Shown: positions 16,299 to 23,676 of the stretch, one piece after another
Position numbering within the stretch: position 1 is the stretch's first letter
Layout: the number at the start of each line of letters is the position of its first letter
IMG/VR virus record: IMGVR_UViG_3300022929_000130
Span: 1-29,980 of that record
Length of the DNA: 29,980 nucleotides
Origin: a virus
Reading direction: 5' to 3' (one strand)
Notes under the pieces: generated by a model
Database searches by the model: none
What the model was told of the DNA's origin: nothing
What the model saw: only the letters and a program-made list of their open reading frames with translations
Made by a program: the position numbers and the translations under genes

Positions 16299-17042
16299 AT
16301 GACTACTTTTATTGACCTGACTAATCGGGTGCTAAGGCGACTCAATGAAGTCGAGCTTACGCAGTCTGACTTTGAGAACGCCCGTGGCATACAGGCGGCG
16401 GCTAAGGATGCGATTAACAGCGCCATATTTGACTTTAACGCACAGCAATTCGAGTGGCCTTTTAATGCGGCTGAGGAATTGACGCAGCTTGTCGTGGGGC
16501 AGACCGAATACTCCAATCCGACTAGGGCTAAGACGTTAGAGTGGAACTCTTTCCAGATTGTGGGTGATGGAACCTACTCCACAGAGAACCGTTCACTGCA
16601 GTACATAGATCGAGATGTCTGGTACAAGAGCTATCGGGATAAGGATGATGACGCAGCTACGTCAGGTATTGGTCGGCCTGAGTATGTATTTCCCAGCCAC
16701 GGCGTAGGGTTTGGTATTAGCCCTGCACCCGACAAGCCGTACCGCCTTGAGTTTAGATACTTCCTGCACCCGACTGAGCTTGTAGCATATAACGATACAC
16801 CTACAGGCGCTTCGGTTTATCCTGATGTATTGACGCCAGTCTTCGTAGAAGGTGCGTTGTACCACATCTATATGTTTAAGGATAATCCAGAGTCGGCCCA
16901 ACTAGCCCAGCGCAATTTTGAACGGGCTATAGCCGACATGAAATCACAATACATCAACAGCTACAGCGAAGTCAGAGACACCAGAGTGAACTTCGGCGGT
17001 GGTAATGTTTCAGCCAGTTTTAGATCAGTGAGTGGTTTATAG
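16299..17042 (+). CDS. Head-tail adaptor / tail tubular protein A-like
   Basis: 247 residues. The N-terminal helical block (FIDLTNRVLRRLNEVELTQ, RGIQAAAKDAINSAIFDFN, QFEWPFN) is the hallmark of the podovirus adaptor family that connects the portal ring to the tail (T7 gp11 / P22 gp4 role). A beta-rich middle follows (VVGQTEYSNP, SLQYIDRDVWYKSYRDK, RPEYVFPSHGVGFGISP), then a helical C-terminal block (PVFVEGALYHIYMFKDNPES, FERAIADMKSQYINS). Gene order agrees: it is directly followed by the tail tubular B-like gene, overlapping it by one base (TAGTG). This pair is the main evidence for a short-tailed phage. Confidence 0.85.
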   Translation: MTTFIDLTNRVLRRLNEVELTQSDFENARGIQAAAKDAINSAIFDFNAQQFEWPFNAAEELTQLVVGQTEYSNPTRAKTLEWNSFQIVGDGTYSTENRSLQYIDRDVWYKSYRDKDDDAATSGIGRPEYVFPSHGVGFGISPAPDKPYRLEFRYFLHPTELVAYNDTPTGASVYPDVLTPVFVEGALYHIYMFKDNPESAQLAQRNFERAIADMKSQYINSYSEVRDTRVNFGGGNVSASFRSVSGL

Positions 17043-18721
17043 TGGATCGTATCGACTCATATAAAGTAATCTGCAAAGGCGGGTTGAATAGCAATGAGAA
17101 CCATCTGGATCTTGCTGCCAACTATCCCGGTGCAGCTACTCGCCTATTAAACTACGAGCCTAGCTTATTTGGCGGCTATAGACGCATCGAAGGCTTTGAT
17201 CACTACGACACTACGGTTACCTATTCTGGCGGCGAGTACGGGCAGGAAGTACAGGCATTAGACGGGTCTTCCAATCCTGTAGCCGAAGGTAAGATCCTTG
17301 GACTCTGCATGTACCGCAATGAAATTTTAGGATCGCCTTACATTATAGCCGCACGTAAGGATGTTTCTGGAAATACTTACTCTTTCTGGAAACACATTAC
17401 TGGCTCTGGCTGGAGCAAAATCACCACTGGCTTTACGCATAATACCGTTAGCGGATCTAAGACGATTAACAAGATACGCCATGTGCAGTTTAACTTTGGC
17501 AGTGGTTCTATGGTGGCCTTTGCTGATGGTATAAACCCTCTGACAATCTTCGATGGTACGAACTGGAAGCAGGTACTCTCAGCCAACTCAGGTGGATCGT
17601 CTAGTGCCGGTGGGCCGAATGCCTATGACGCCCCTGAAATCGTAGAAGTGTTTGAGCAGTATTTGTTTATTGCTGGTGATACGAGCTACCAAAACGGCAT
17701 TGCTCATTCAGCGCCACAAGATCCATACACTTGGACTACGGCGGCTGATAGTCATCAGTATTCTGCAGGATTTAAAGTCGTTCAGCTAAAGCCGTTTCGT
17801 GAGGATTTATTTGTATTCGGGCAGAACGCCATTAAGAAGCTGTCCAAGAATACAGCCCAAGGAGCCACGGCCCCGTTTAAGCCCGATAATGTAACCAGCA
17901 ATGTAGGCTGCGTAGCCCGTGACTCCGTACAAGAACTAGGTGGGGATCTAATATTTCTTAGCCCTGATGGCCTACGCCCTGTATCGGGAACTGCCAATAT
18001 CGGTGACGTAGAGATCCGCTCTATAAGTAAAAATATACAAGCCAAGCTCACTGATATTATCCGTAACGAGGATTTAGATACGCTTAATTCTACGGTCATC
18101 AGAGCTAAGTCTCAAATCCGTCTTTTTGTGGGAGACAATACTTCCGAAGGCAAGGGCATATTAGGTGGCTTAACCAGTACTCCACAAGGCATGGGGTGGG
18201 AGTTTTCTGAATTACTGGGATTTAAAGTATCGGTCTGCACCAGTGAATACATAGGAGCAGAAGAGTACGTCTTACATGGCGGTTTTGATGGTAAGGTATA
18301 TCGCCAAGAGACAGGCAATAGCCTAGCCGGTGATAACATTATCAGCCTCTACTCCACGCCGTTCTTAGACTTTGGCGACACTGAAATCCGCAAGGTAATT
18401 CATAAACTAAATACATTTATTAGGGCAGAAGGCCCGTTCACCATGCTGCTCAACATCGAATACGATTGGTCTGATCCAGACACCTCTACGCCACGGGATT
18501 ACAGCCAAACCTCTACCGGCGCACCCACAGTCTATGGCGGCAGAAACATAACTTATAACGCTACAGACGTTAAATACGGCGGCTCTAGTAAGCCCGTCAT
18601 CGTGTCGGACATACAAGGCAGCGGCTACTCGACTAGAGCTACCTTCGTAACGGACGCAGTAGCCAGCCCACATTCTATTCAAGGGCTAGTATTTGAATTT
18701 GCACAGTCAGGGAAAAGATAA
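17042..18721 (+). CDS. Tail tubular protein B-like nozzle/stabilisation protein
   Basis: 559 residues with GTG start at the TAGTG overlap. It opens with a loop that is typical of the family (GGLNSNENHLDLAANYPGAA, RLLNYEPSLFGGYRRIEGF) and continues as a long beta-rich protein with propeller-like repeats (VAFADGINPLTIFDGTNWKQ, APEIVEVFEQYLFIAGDT, FREDLFVFGQNAIKKLSKNT, LGGDLIFLSPDGLRPVSGT). It matches the role of T7 gp12 and P22 gp10, the nozzle that holds fibres and forms the tail end. The C-terminal third includes TPFLDFGDTEIRKVIHKLN and a Gly/Thr-rich end. It overlaps the next gene by one base (TAATG). Family assignment by recognition and gene order. Confidence 0.82.
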   Translation: MDRIDSYKVICKGGLNSNENHLDLAANYPGAATRLLNYEPSLFGGYRRIEGFDHYDTTVTYSGGEYGQEVQALDGSSNPVAEGKILGLCMYRNEILGSPYIIAARKDVSGNTYSFWKHITGSGWSKITTGFTHNTVSGSKTINKIRHVQFNFGSGSMVAFADGINPLTIFDGTNWKQVLSANSGGSSSAGGPNAYDAPEIVEVFEQYLFIAGDTSYQNGIAHSAPQDPYTWTTAADSHQYSAGFKVVQLKPFREDLFVFGQNAIKKLSKNTAQGATAPFKPDNVTSNVGCVARDSVQELGGDLIFLSPDGLRPVSGTANIGDVEIRSISKNIQAKLTDIIRNEDLDTLNSTVIRAKSQIRLFVGDNTSEGKGILGGLTSTPQGMGWEFSELLGFKVSVCTSEYIGAEEYVLHGGFDGKVYRQETGNSLAGDNIISLYSTPFLDFGDTEIRKVIHKLNTFIRAEGPFTMLLNIEYDWSDPDTSTPRDYSQTSTGAPTVYGGRNITYNATDVKYGGSSKPVIVSDIQGSGYSTRATFVTDAVASPHSIQGLVFEFAQSGKR

Positions 18722-19557
18722 TGGCAGGATACACCAGACAGTCGGCAAGCAGCATACAGAACACACTGGATATTACTGCAGCGCCTTTAAACGCAGAGTT
18801 TAACCAACTCGAAACAGCCTTTGGAACCACAGGCCATACGCATACAGGTTTAGCGGGGGATAGTGCAAAGATACCTCTAGCAAGCTCAGTTACCGGCTAT
18901 CTTTCTGCCGCCAATGGTGGAGTAGGAGGATTGAACAAGCTGGATGCTACGGCAGATCCTACAGCCAACGATGATACAGATTTAGGCTACGCAGTTGGAT
19001 CTATTTGGGTGAACGTGACTACGGATCGTATGCACATTTGTGCAGATAGCACGGCAAATTCGGCGGTCTGGCAAGCCTTAGCTCATATTACGACCGGCGT
19101 TGGTTCAATGCTTCCTGATGTAACAAATACGAAGGACATAGGTTCTCTAAACACTCGATGGAAGGATTTGTTTCTGAGCGGTGATGCTTCAGTGGCTGGT
19201 GATATTACCGGCGATAGTGCCACAATTACGAATGCAGTTTCAGCCGCCAGCTATGTAACGACATCTGATTACAGAACTAAGACGGTTGAAGGTAGTTTAA
19301 GAGACGCCACTCATTTAGTTATGTCGGTAGATGCCATTATGGGTAAGCGGGATACAGACACACAATCAAGGGCCATGTTTATAGCACATGAACTTCAAGA
19401 AGTTGTTCCTTGGGCAGTATTTGGGGATAAAGATGCTGAAGATGTTGACGGTATGCCGGTGTATCAAACCGTGGACTACTCTAGCCTAGTACCCGTCCTG
19501 TGGTCAGCGTTACAGGAAGCTAATGATCGCATAGAAGAACTAGAGCAACGCCTGTAA
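18721..19557 (+). CDS. Tail fibre/tailspike with S74 intramolecular chaperone
   Basis: 278 residues. N-terminal 60 residues (NAEFNQLETAFG, HTHTGLAGDSAKIPL) form the attachment part found in many phage fibres. The central part is short and beta-rich (GYAVGSIWVNVTTDRMHI, DIGSLNTRWKDLFLSGDA). Residues about 180-278 are a peptidase S74 domain: SDYRTK (S182, D183, R185), a DAIMGKRDT segment, FIAHELQEVVPWAVFGDKDA, QTVDYSSLVPVLWSALQEAN and a terminal coiled coil. S74 domains fold the fibre trimer and then cut themselves off before the catalytic Ser of the SDxR motif. A short body suggests this fibre is small or an adaptor. It is the last gene before the lysis promoter. Confidence 0.88.
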   Translation: MAGYTRQSASSIQNTLDITAAPLNAEFNQLETAFGTTGHTHTGLAGDSAKIPLASSVTGYLSAANGGVGGLNKLDATADPTANDDTDLGYAVGSIWVNVTTDRMHICADSTANSAVWQALAHITTGVGSMLPDVTNTKDIGSLNTRWKDLFLSGDASVAGDITGDSATITNAVSAASYVTTSDYRTKTVEGSLRDATHLVMSVDAIMGKRDTDTQSRAMFIAHELQEVVPWAVFGDKDAEDVDGMPVYQTVDYSSLVPVLWSALQEANDRIEELEQRL

Positions 19558-19564
19558 GTAAGTG

Positions 19565-19593
19565 TTGAATTATGCGCCGAATTAGTGTATAAT
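19565..19593 (+). promoter_or_regulatory. Sigma70-type promoter for the lysis module
   Basis: TTGAAT (19565-19570), 17-nt spacer, perfect TATAAT (19588-19593). Predicted start near 19600, about 34 nt before the endolysin ATG. The -35 matches 4 of 6 consensus bases. It shares the TTGnATTA start and spacing with the capsid promoter. The A/T-rich tract after it carries only a weak ribosome site (AAGTGA) for the endolysin. Confidence 0.72.
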
Positions 19594-19633
19594 AGTAGTA
19601 TATTTAATTTATTTTATAAGTGATTTTAATAAA

Positions 19634-20365
19634 ATGCATCCAACTAATGTATCGCAGCAATGCGTTGATCTTGTTAAGAAATTTGAAGGCTTGCACAAAG
19701 TCAAGGACGATGGCCTAGTACACTCATATCGCTGTCCAGCCGGTGTTTGGACGTTGGGATTTGGGAAAACTAAGGGTATTCGTTCTGGAATGACTTGCAC
19801 TATAGCAGAGGCAGAGCAACATCTTAAAGATGACTTAGAAGAACACGGTAAGATAGTTAAACGTCTAGTCAACGTACCTCTAAGCCAAGGTCAGTATGAT
19901 GCCCTAGTGTCGTTTGTATTCAATGTCGGCGGCGGCAACTTTAAGTCATCAACAGCCCTAAAGCGTCTGAACTTAGGAATGTACGACGATGTACCTGAGC
20001 AACTGCAAAGATGGAACAAGGCACGGGTAGATGGCAAGCTAACACCCCTACGAGGACTGACTCGACGCCGTGCAGCGGAAGCAGCTATCTTTAGCCGTGA
20101 CGCACAATTGCCTTCAGATGAGGGTGGCCCTGCTATGGTACAAAAGCCTACTGCAGAGGCTCCTAAGAAACTTACTAAATCCAAGACTATGGTAGGCGCT
20201 GGTATAGCGGGTGCAGCCACGGGCCTGAACGAAGTTGCAGGGCAATTACAGGGGCTGGTAGCCTATGCTGACAGCCTAAAAACAATCTTCCTATTGTGCG
20301 CTATAGGCGGGATTGCCTTAGCAGCATACGCCCGTTGGAAGGATAACAAAGAAGGCGTCCATTAG
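19634..20365 (+). CDS. Endolysin, GH24 (T4/P1-type) lysozyme with C-terminal membrane segment
   Basis: 243 residues. Residues 8-155 are a glycoside hydrolase family 24 muramidase that cuts peptidoglycan glycan strands. Visible: FEG with catalytic E18, then C34 and T40 in YRCPAGVWTLGFG, a C-x5-T spacing with Cys at the usual Asp position as in the P1 Lyz type. Also LSQGQYDALVSFVFNVG and LRGLTRRRAAEAAIF, both standard GH24 blocks. An 8-residue enlargement separates E18 from C34 compared with short members. After a Pro/Ala/Lys linker comes a single membrane segment at about 217-233 (TIFLLCAIGGIALAAYA) and a charged tail. No N-terminal signal or SAR segment is seen, so export would need a holin. 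The next gene starts at the TAGTG overlap. Confidence 0.9.
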   Translation: MHPTNVSQQCVDLVKKFEGLHKVKDDGLVHSYRCPAGVWTLGFGKTKGIRSGMTCTIAEAEQHLKDDLEEHGKIVKRLVNVPLSQGQYDALVSFVFNVGGGNFKSSTALKRLNLGMYDDVPEQLQRWNKARVDGKLTPLRGLTRRRAAEAAIFSRDAQLPSDEGGPAMVQKPTAEAPKKLTKSKTMVGAGIAGAATGLNEVAGQLQGLVAYADSLKTIFLLCAIGGIALAAYARWKDNKEGVH

Positions 20366-20604
20366 TGTTCGTCTTCGGTAAGATCAAGTCCTACATCATA
20401 GGCGCTTTAGCTCTGGCCTTACCTATCATTTACTTGATGGGTCAGGTCAAAGGACGGGCCAAAGAGAAAACCAAAGTCCTTGAGGACGAATTGGAGGCAC
20501 AGACAAAAGCCTCTAATTTTTACAAAAATATGGCAGAACATGAGAACGATACTCTTACTGATCGTCGCTCTGTCACTGACCGGCTGCGTAACAACGGTTT
20601 ATAG
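20365..20604 (+). CDS. i-spanin (Rz-like)
   Basis: 79 residues, GTG start overlapping the endolysin stop (TAGTG). One N-terminal membrane segment (residues about 8-27, IIGALALALPIIYLMGQV) followed by a charged helix with coiled-coil character (AKEKTKVLEDELEAQTKA, YKNMAEHENDTLTDR). Short length and topology fit the inner-membrane spanin of Gram-negative phages. The o-spanin gene starts inside it in another frame, the classic Rz/Rz1 layout. With the partner it fuses the inner and outer membranes in the last lysis step. Its N-terminal membrane anchor is also a weak holin candidate, but the coiled coil makes spanin the better call. Confidence 0.8.
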   Translation: MFVFGKIKSYIIGALALALPIIYLMGQVKGRAKEKTKVLEDELEAQTKASNFYKNMAEHENDTLTDRRSVTDRLRNNGL

Positions 20605-20791
20605 AACGCAGCTTGAGGTCTACTGCCCTTCGATGGCGCAGTATGATGACAGATTTAATAATCAATTAGCAGATGAAATCGAAGCTCTTCCCTCAGATAG
20701 TCGGGCGATAGAGGAAGCGATGAAAAACTACATTTACTTACGTGATCGTATCAGACGGTGCGAAGCCGAAAGGGATAATATCAATGGCTGA
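20540..20791 (+). CDS. o-spanin lipoprotein (Rz1-like)
   Basis: 83 residues from ATG 20540. The frame is open upstream, but only this start puts the signal peptide at the N-terminus: MRTILLLIVALSLTGC, with lipobox L13-T14-G15-C16. The mature part is about 68 residues, mostly helical (NNQLADEIEALPSDSRAIEE, YIYLRDRIRRCEAERD). It is longer than lambda Rz1 and lacks its proline richness. It overlaps the i-spanin gene by 65 bp in the +1 frame and the next gene by 8 bp. Role: outer-membrane half of the spanin complex. Confidence 0.85.
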   Translation: MRTILLLIVALSLTGCVTTVYRTQLEVYCPSMAQYDDRFNNQLADEIEALPSDSRAIEEAMKNYIYLRDRIRRCEAERDNING

Positions 20792-22949
20792 AGATGATGT
20801 GACAATCGATCCCGTGGGGGATGGAACAGATAAGCAAGACATCTTCGATCTAGACGGTGCTATGGATGACGTTGGCATGACAGATCAGGATGTAGATATT
20901 CAGGCATTAGCTACTGATCCTAATACGTTTTTGGCTGATAATGATCTACAGCTTACAGATAATTATACTGAGCTAGATGCAGACGCTACGGGAACAAATC
21001 TTGATCCTACTGATGATCGTTATGATCTGGGTGAGGATCTAGTCATAGATAATACGAATACGGTAGATGAAGACGATGTCGAACTGGCTACTGAAATTAC
21101 CGATACTCCAGACGCAGCGGGATACTCAGATAATGTAGAGACTGTAGAAGGTTCATTAGGCACCCCATTAACTACGGTTAATGCAGCACAAGGTGAACTC
21201 ACTGAGGATTCTGATGCGCTTATAGACGCCAGTGATATAGAAATTGACATTGATGCGGTAGCTTCAGGGGTTAATGAAGATGGTACGGTAAACAGTACTG
21301 GGGAAGCGTTAAATCAATACGCTACTCAGAACTTCTCCACCATTATTGATACTTCTACAACGTCTGGCCGTTTACTTGCGGAAGAATTGGGAGAGGGTAA
21401 CTATACTGACGCGAAGGCTACTATAGCTGGGCAGATGGATATTATAAGCCGTCAGTTTAAAGACCCCGATACTGGTGAGCCAGTTATCCCGCCGTGGGCG
21501 CAATCTACTGCCCGTATGTTGAAGCGTAGTATAGCCTTCGATGGTATGTCAGGAACTGCAGCGACTGCAGCGATGGCAAACGCAATTATGGAAGCGACAA
21601 TTGGCATATCCAAGGATGAGGCAGCTTTCTTTCAGACCTTGACTACAGAGAATTTAGACAACCGCCAAGAGTCAATCATCAACAAGGCTCAGGCACTGGC
21701 TAAGTTTGAGGTAGCCAATCTAGGGGCTAGGGAAACTGCGGCTGTTAATAACGCTGATGCCTTTCTGCAAATGGATCTAAAGAATTTAGACCTAGAGCAG
21801 GAAGCTGAGATTATTAACACACAAGAGCGAATAGACGTAATGCTGTCGGACGCCGCTGAAACCAACGTGGCCCGTAGATTTGATGTAGAGCAAGAAAACG
21901 ACTTCACAAAATACTATGACAATCTGAATAGTAACATCCAGATGCATCGTTCTGAGCAACTAAATGCAATTAAACGGTTTAATGCGGGTGAACTAAATGA
22001 CGGCGCTGAGTTTGAAGCCGACATGGAAGATAGCCGACAGAGATACTACTCCGATATGCAGTATCAGATCGACTCCGACAATGCTCAATGGCGGCAAACT
22101 GTAACTGAAACTAATGCAGAAATGTCCTTCGATGCCGCTAACGAGGATGTTCGTAATGGATTGGATCTCAGCCAAGAGGCGATGAACCAAATGTGGGATC
22201 GGGTCGATAGTCTACTGGATCACACAGTAAATAATTACAACAACGATGCGGATCGTGATGCTAATATTCTAGCCACTACAATTACAGCACAATCTAGAAT
22301 GTCTGCCCCCTCAAATGATCCAATCGTAGATGGTCTGTTCACCCTAGCTGCGGCGGCTATTGGATCTAGAGGTTACGGCGGTGTAGGTGGCGGTGCTGGC
22401 GGCGATATTGATGTTATAGGTGGTACTCTAGGTACGGTAGGTAATGTTTATAACTGGGTCACTGGCGCTAATACAAACTTAGCTGCGGATGGAATAGATG
22501 TATTATCTGGGGCTGAGAATGTAGTGAATTACTTTACTGGGGCCGAGGGAGACAGTGCAGCAGACTTTAGCTCTCTACCCGCCACAGTCACAACATTTAC
22601 CAAGGCAATTGGCTTAACTGGTGAAGGTGGTGTGCTAGGAAGCATGGCTAGTGGTTTTAGTAGCATGGGGGCATGGGCGGCGGCAAACCCTGTAACGGCA
22701 GGAATAATTGGCCTGACTGCCGTTAGCCTAGCACTTAAAGAAGCGGGTATTGATGTAGATGTTAACCCCTTTGATGAGGGGGTATTGGAAATAGATCTAG
22801 TAGATTCCGCAAAAAGATTAATGGAAGGTGATGTTGATTTAAACCCATTCGATGACGGGGCGCTAGAAATTGATCTCGTAGGTTCGATTGAAAATGTGAC
22901 GGGTGAAGTTGATTTAATCGACAGAGATTATTTGAATTGGGGTTGGTAA
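20784..22949 (+). CDS. Internal virion (ejection)-type protein
   Basis: 721 residues from ATG 20784. An ATG at 20742 would add 14 residues overlapping the o-spanin gene and is less likely; AGGG at 20771-20774 serves 20784. Residues 1-165 are extremely acidic (Asp/Thr-rich, disordered). Residues about 190-515 are a long helical domain (GRLLAEELGEGNYTDAKATI, ARMLKRSIAFDGMSGTAATA, FEVANLGARETAAVNNADAF). Residues 525-650 are Gly/Ala-rich with hydrophobic helices (GYGGVGGGAGGDID, NPVTAGIIGLTAVSLAL). Two copies of DVxxNPFDxGxLEIDLVxS lie 26 residues apart near the end. Position in front of the transglycosylase protein suggests a role in the ejected core of a podovirus, but the family is not certain. 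The acidic half may bind calcium or DNA-mimic. Confidence 0.7.
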   Translation: MAEDDVTIDPVGDGTDKQDIFDLDGAMDDVGMTDQDVDIQALATDPNTFLADNDLQLTDNYTELDADATGTNLDPTDDRYDLGEDLVIDNTNTVDEDDVELATEITDTPDAAGYSDNVETVEGSLGTPLTTVNAAQGELTEDSDALIDASDIEIDIDAVASGVNEDGTVNSTGEALNQYATQNFSTIIDTSTTSGRLLAEELGEGNYTDAKATIAGQMDIISRQFKDPDTGEPVIPPWAQSTARMLKRSIAFDGMSGTAATAAMANAIMEATIGISKDEAAFFQTLTTENLDNRQESIINKAQALAKFEVANLGARETAAVNNADAFLQMDLKNLDLEQEAEIINTQERIDVMLSDAAETNVARRFDVEQENDFTKYYDNLNSNIQMHRSEQLNAIKRFNAGELNDGAEFEADMEDSRQRYYSDMQYQIDSDNAQWRQTVTETNAEMSFDAANEDVRNGLDLSQEAMNQMWDRVDSLLDHTVNNYNNDADRDANILATTITAQSRMSAPSNDPIVDGLFTLAAAAIGSRGYGGVGGGAGGDIDVIGGTLGTVGNVYNWVTGANTNLAADGIDVLSGAENVVNYFTGAEGDSAADFSSLPATVTTFTKAIGLTGEGGVLGSMASGFSSMGAWAAANPVTAGIIGLTAVSLALKEAGIDVDVNPFDEGVLEIDLVDSAKRLMEGDVDLNPFDDGALEIDLVGSIENVTGEVDLIDRDYLNWGW

Positions 22950-22950
22950 A

Positions 22951-23115
22951 ATGAAGTTTGAAGATGCAGTGCAAAAGTCCGTTAAATTATTCTTAGGTGG
23001 TAAAATGCCTCCTAAGACCGCCGACATAGCTGAGAACGGTATAATGTACACACCAGACTATTTTGATGAGCTTGAAGAGCGCCTTTTAGGGGCTATTGAA
23101 AAGGATGATAAGTAA
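22951..23115 (+). CDS. Small unidentified phage protein, 54 residues
   Basis: ATG 22951 begins one base after the previous stop, and TAA (23113-23115) is immediately followed by the ATG of the next gene. Residues: MKFEDAVQKSVKLFLGGKMP, then a middle with NGIMYTPDYFDELEERLLGA and a Lys/Asp tail. Charged and amphipathic, no membrane segment. Exact packing between two coding genes, with no gap, strongly supports it as a real gene. Function unknown; probably a minor virion or assembly factor. Confidence 0.75.
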   Translation: MKFEDAVQKSVKLFLGGKMPPKTADIAENGIMYTPDYFDELEERLLGAIEKDDK

Positions 23116-23676
23116 ATGCGACTGCCTGTAGATGCACCAATTCCCGGCGCTAACATGACCGCCGATACAAGAAACTACCCTTGGCATCGACCGCCAGAGT
23201 ATACTGACTATGATGAAGCGGTAGAATATCTTATTGGCAAGGTAGATGAACCTGATCAACACGATTTGGTTATGTCACTCATTCAATTAAAAATGGATGT
23301 AACCAATGCGGTTACGGCTATGCTTTTACAGGCCATCCGCAAGGGTAAAATAGGAATTGATCTAGCTGTTTTAGTAGCAGGGCCAGTGGTCAGGCATATT
23401 GATATTATGGCTAAAGAAGCAGGTCTAAAACCGAAGCTATTGATTGAAAGCCGCAAAGCTAAAATCACGCCTACCAGCCTAAAATTAGCAATGGGCATCG
23501 TGGATGATGATGATGAAATACCTGATATGCCCGACACCCCTGCACCCGTATTACCTAAAGGTGGCTTGATGGGAAGTCCGAGCGAAGCAACTGCCATGAG
23601 TGCCACCGAAGGAGAACAGGCATCTATGTTGGGAATGACAAATACGGAAGAGGAGCCACAAGATGGGGTGGCGTGA
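23116..23676 (+). CDS. Unidentified virion-module protein
   Basis: 186 residues. The N-terminus (MTADTRNYPWHRPPEYTDYD) is a pattern I associate with marine phage virion-module proteins. Residues 35-115 form a helical core (HDLVMSLIQLKMDVTNAVTA, IDLAVLVAGPVVRHIDIMAK). The tail, from about 135, is acidic and Pro-rich (DDDDEIPDMPDTPAPVLP) and ends in a Met/Glu-rich disordered stretch. No signal peptide. It overlaps the next gene by 14 bp. Ribosome site AAAGGA precedes ATG. It is placed between ejection-type proteins, so a core or portal-proximal role is possible, but not shown by sequence. Confidence 0.7.
   Translation: MRLPVDAPIPGANMTADTRNYPWHRPPEYTDYDEAVEYLIGKVDEPDQHDLVMSLIQLKMDVTNAVTAMLLQAIRKGKIGIDLAVLVAGPVVRHIDIMAKEAGLKPKLLIESRKAKITPTSLKLAMGIVDDDDEIPDMPDTPAPVLPKGGLMGSPSEATAMSATEGEQASMLGMTNTEEEPQDGVA

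Noticed and set aside
20480-20539. Earlier start for the o-spanin
   Set aside because: It puts 20 charged residues before the signal peptide and would spoil lipoprotein export.
23040-23045. TATAAT inside the 54-residue gene
   Set aside because: No -35-like hexamer at 16-18 nt upstream and no TG extension, and it lies inside a coding sequence with no gap after it.
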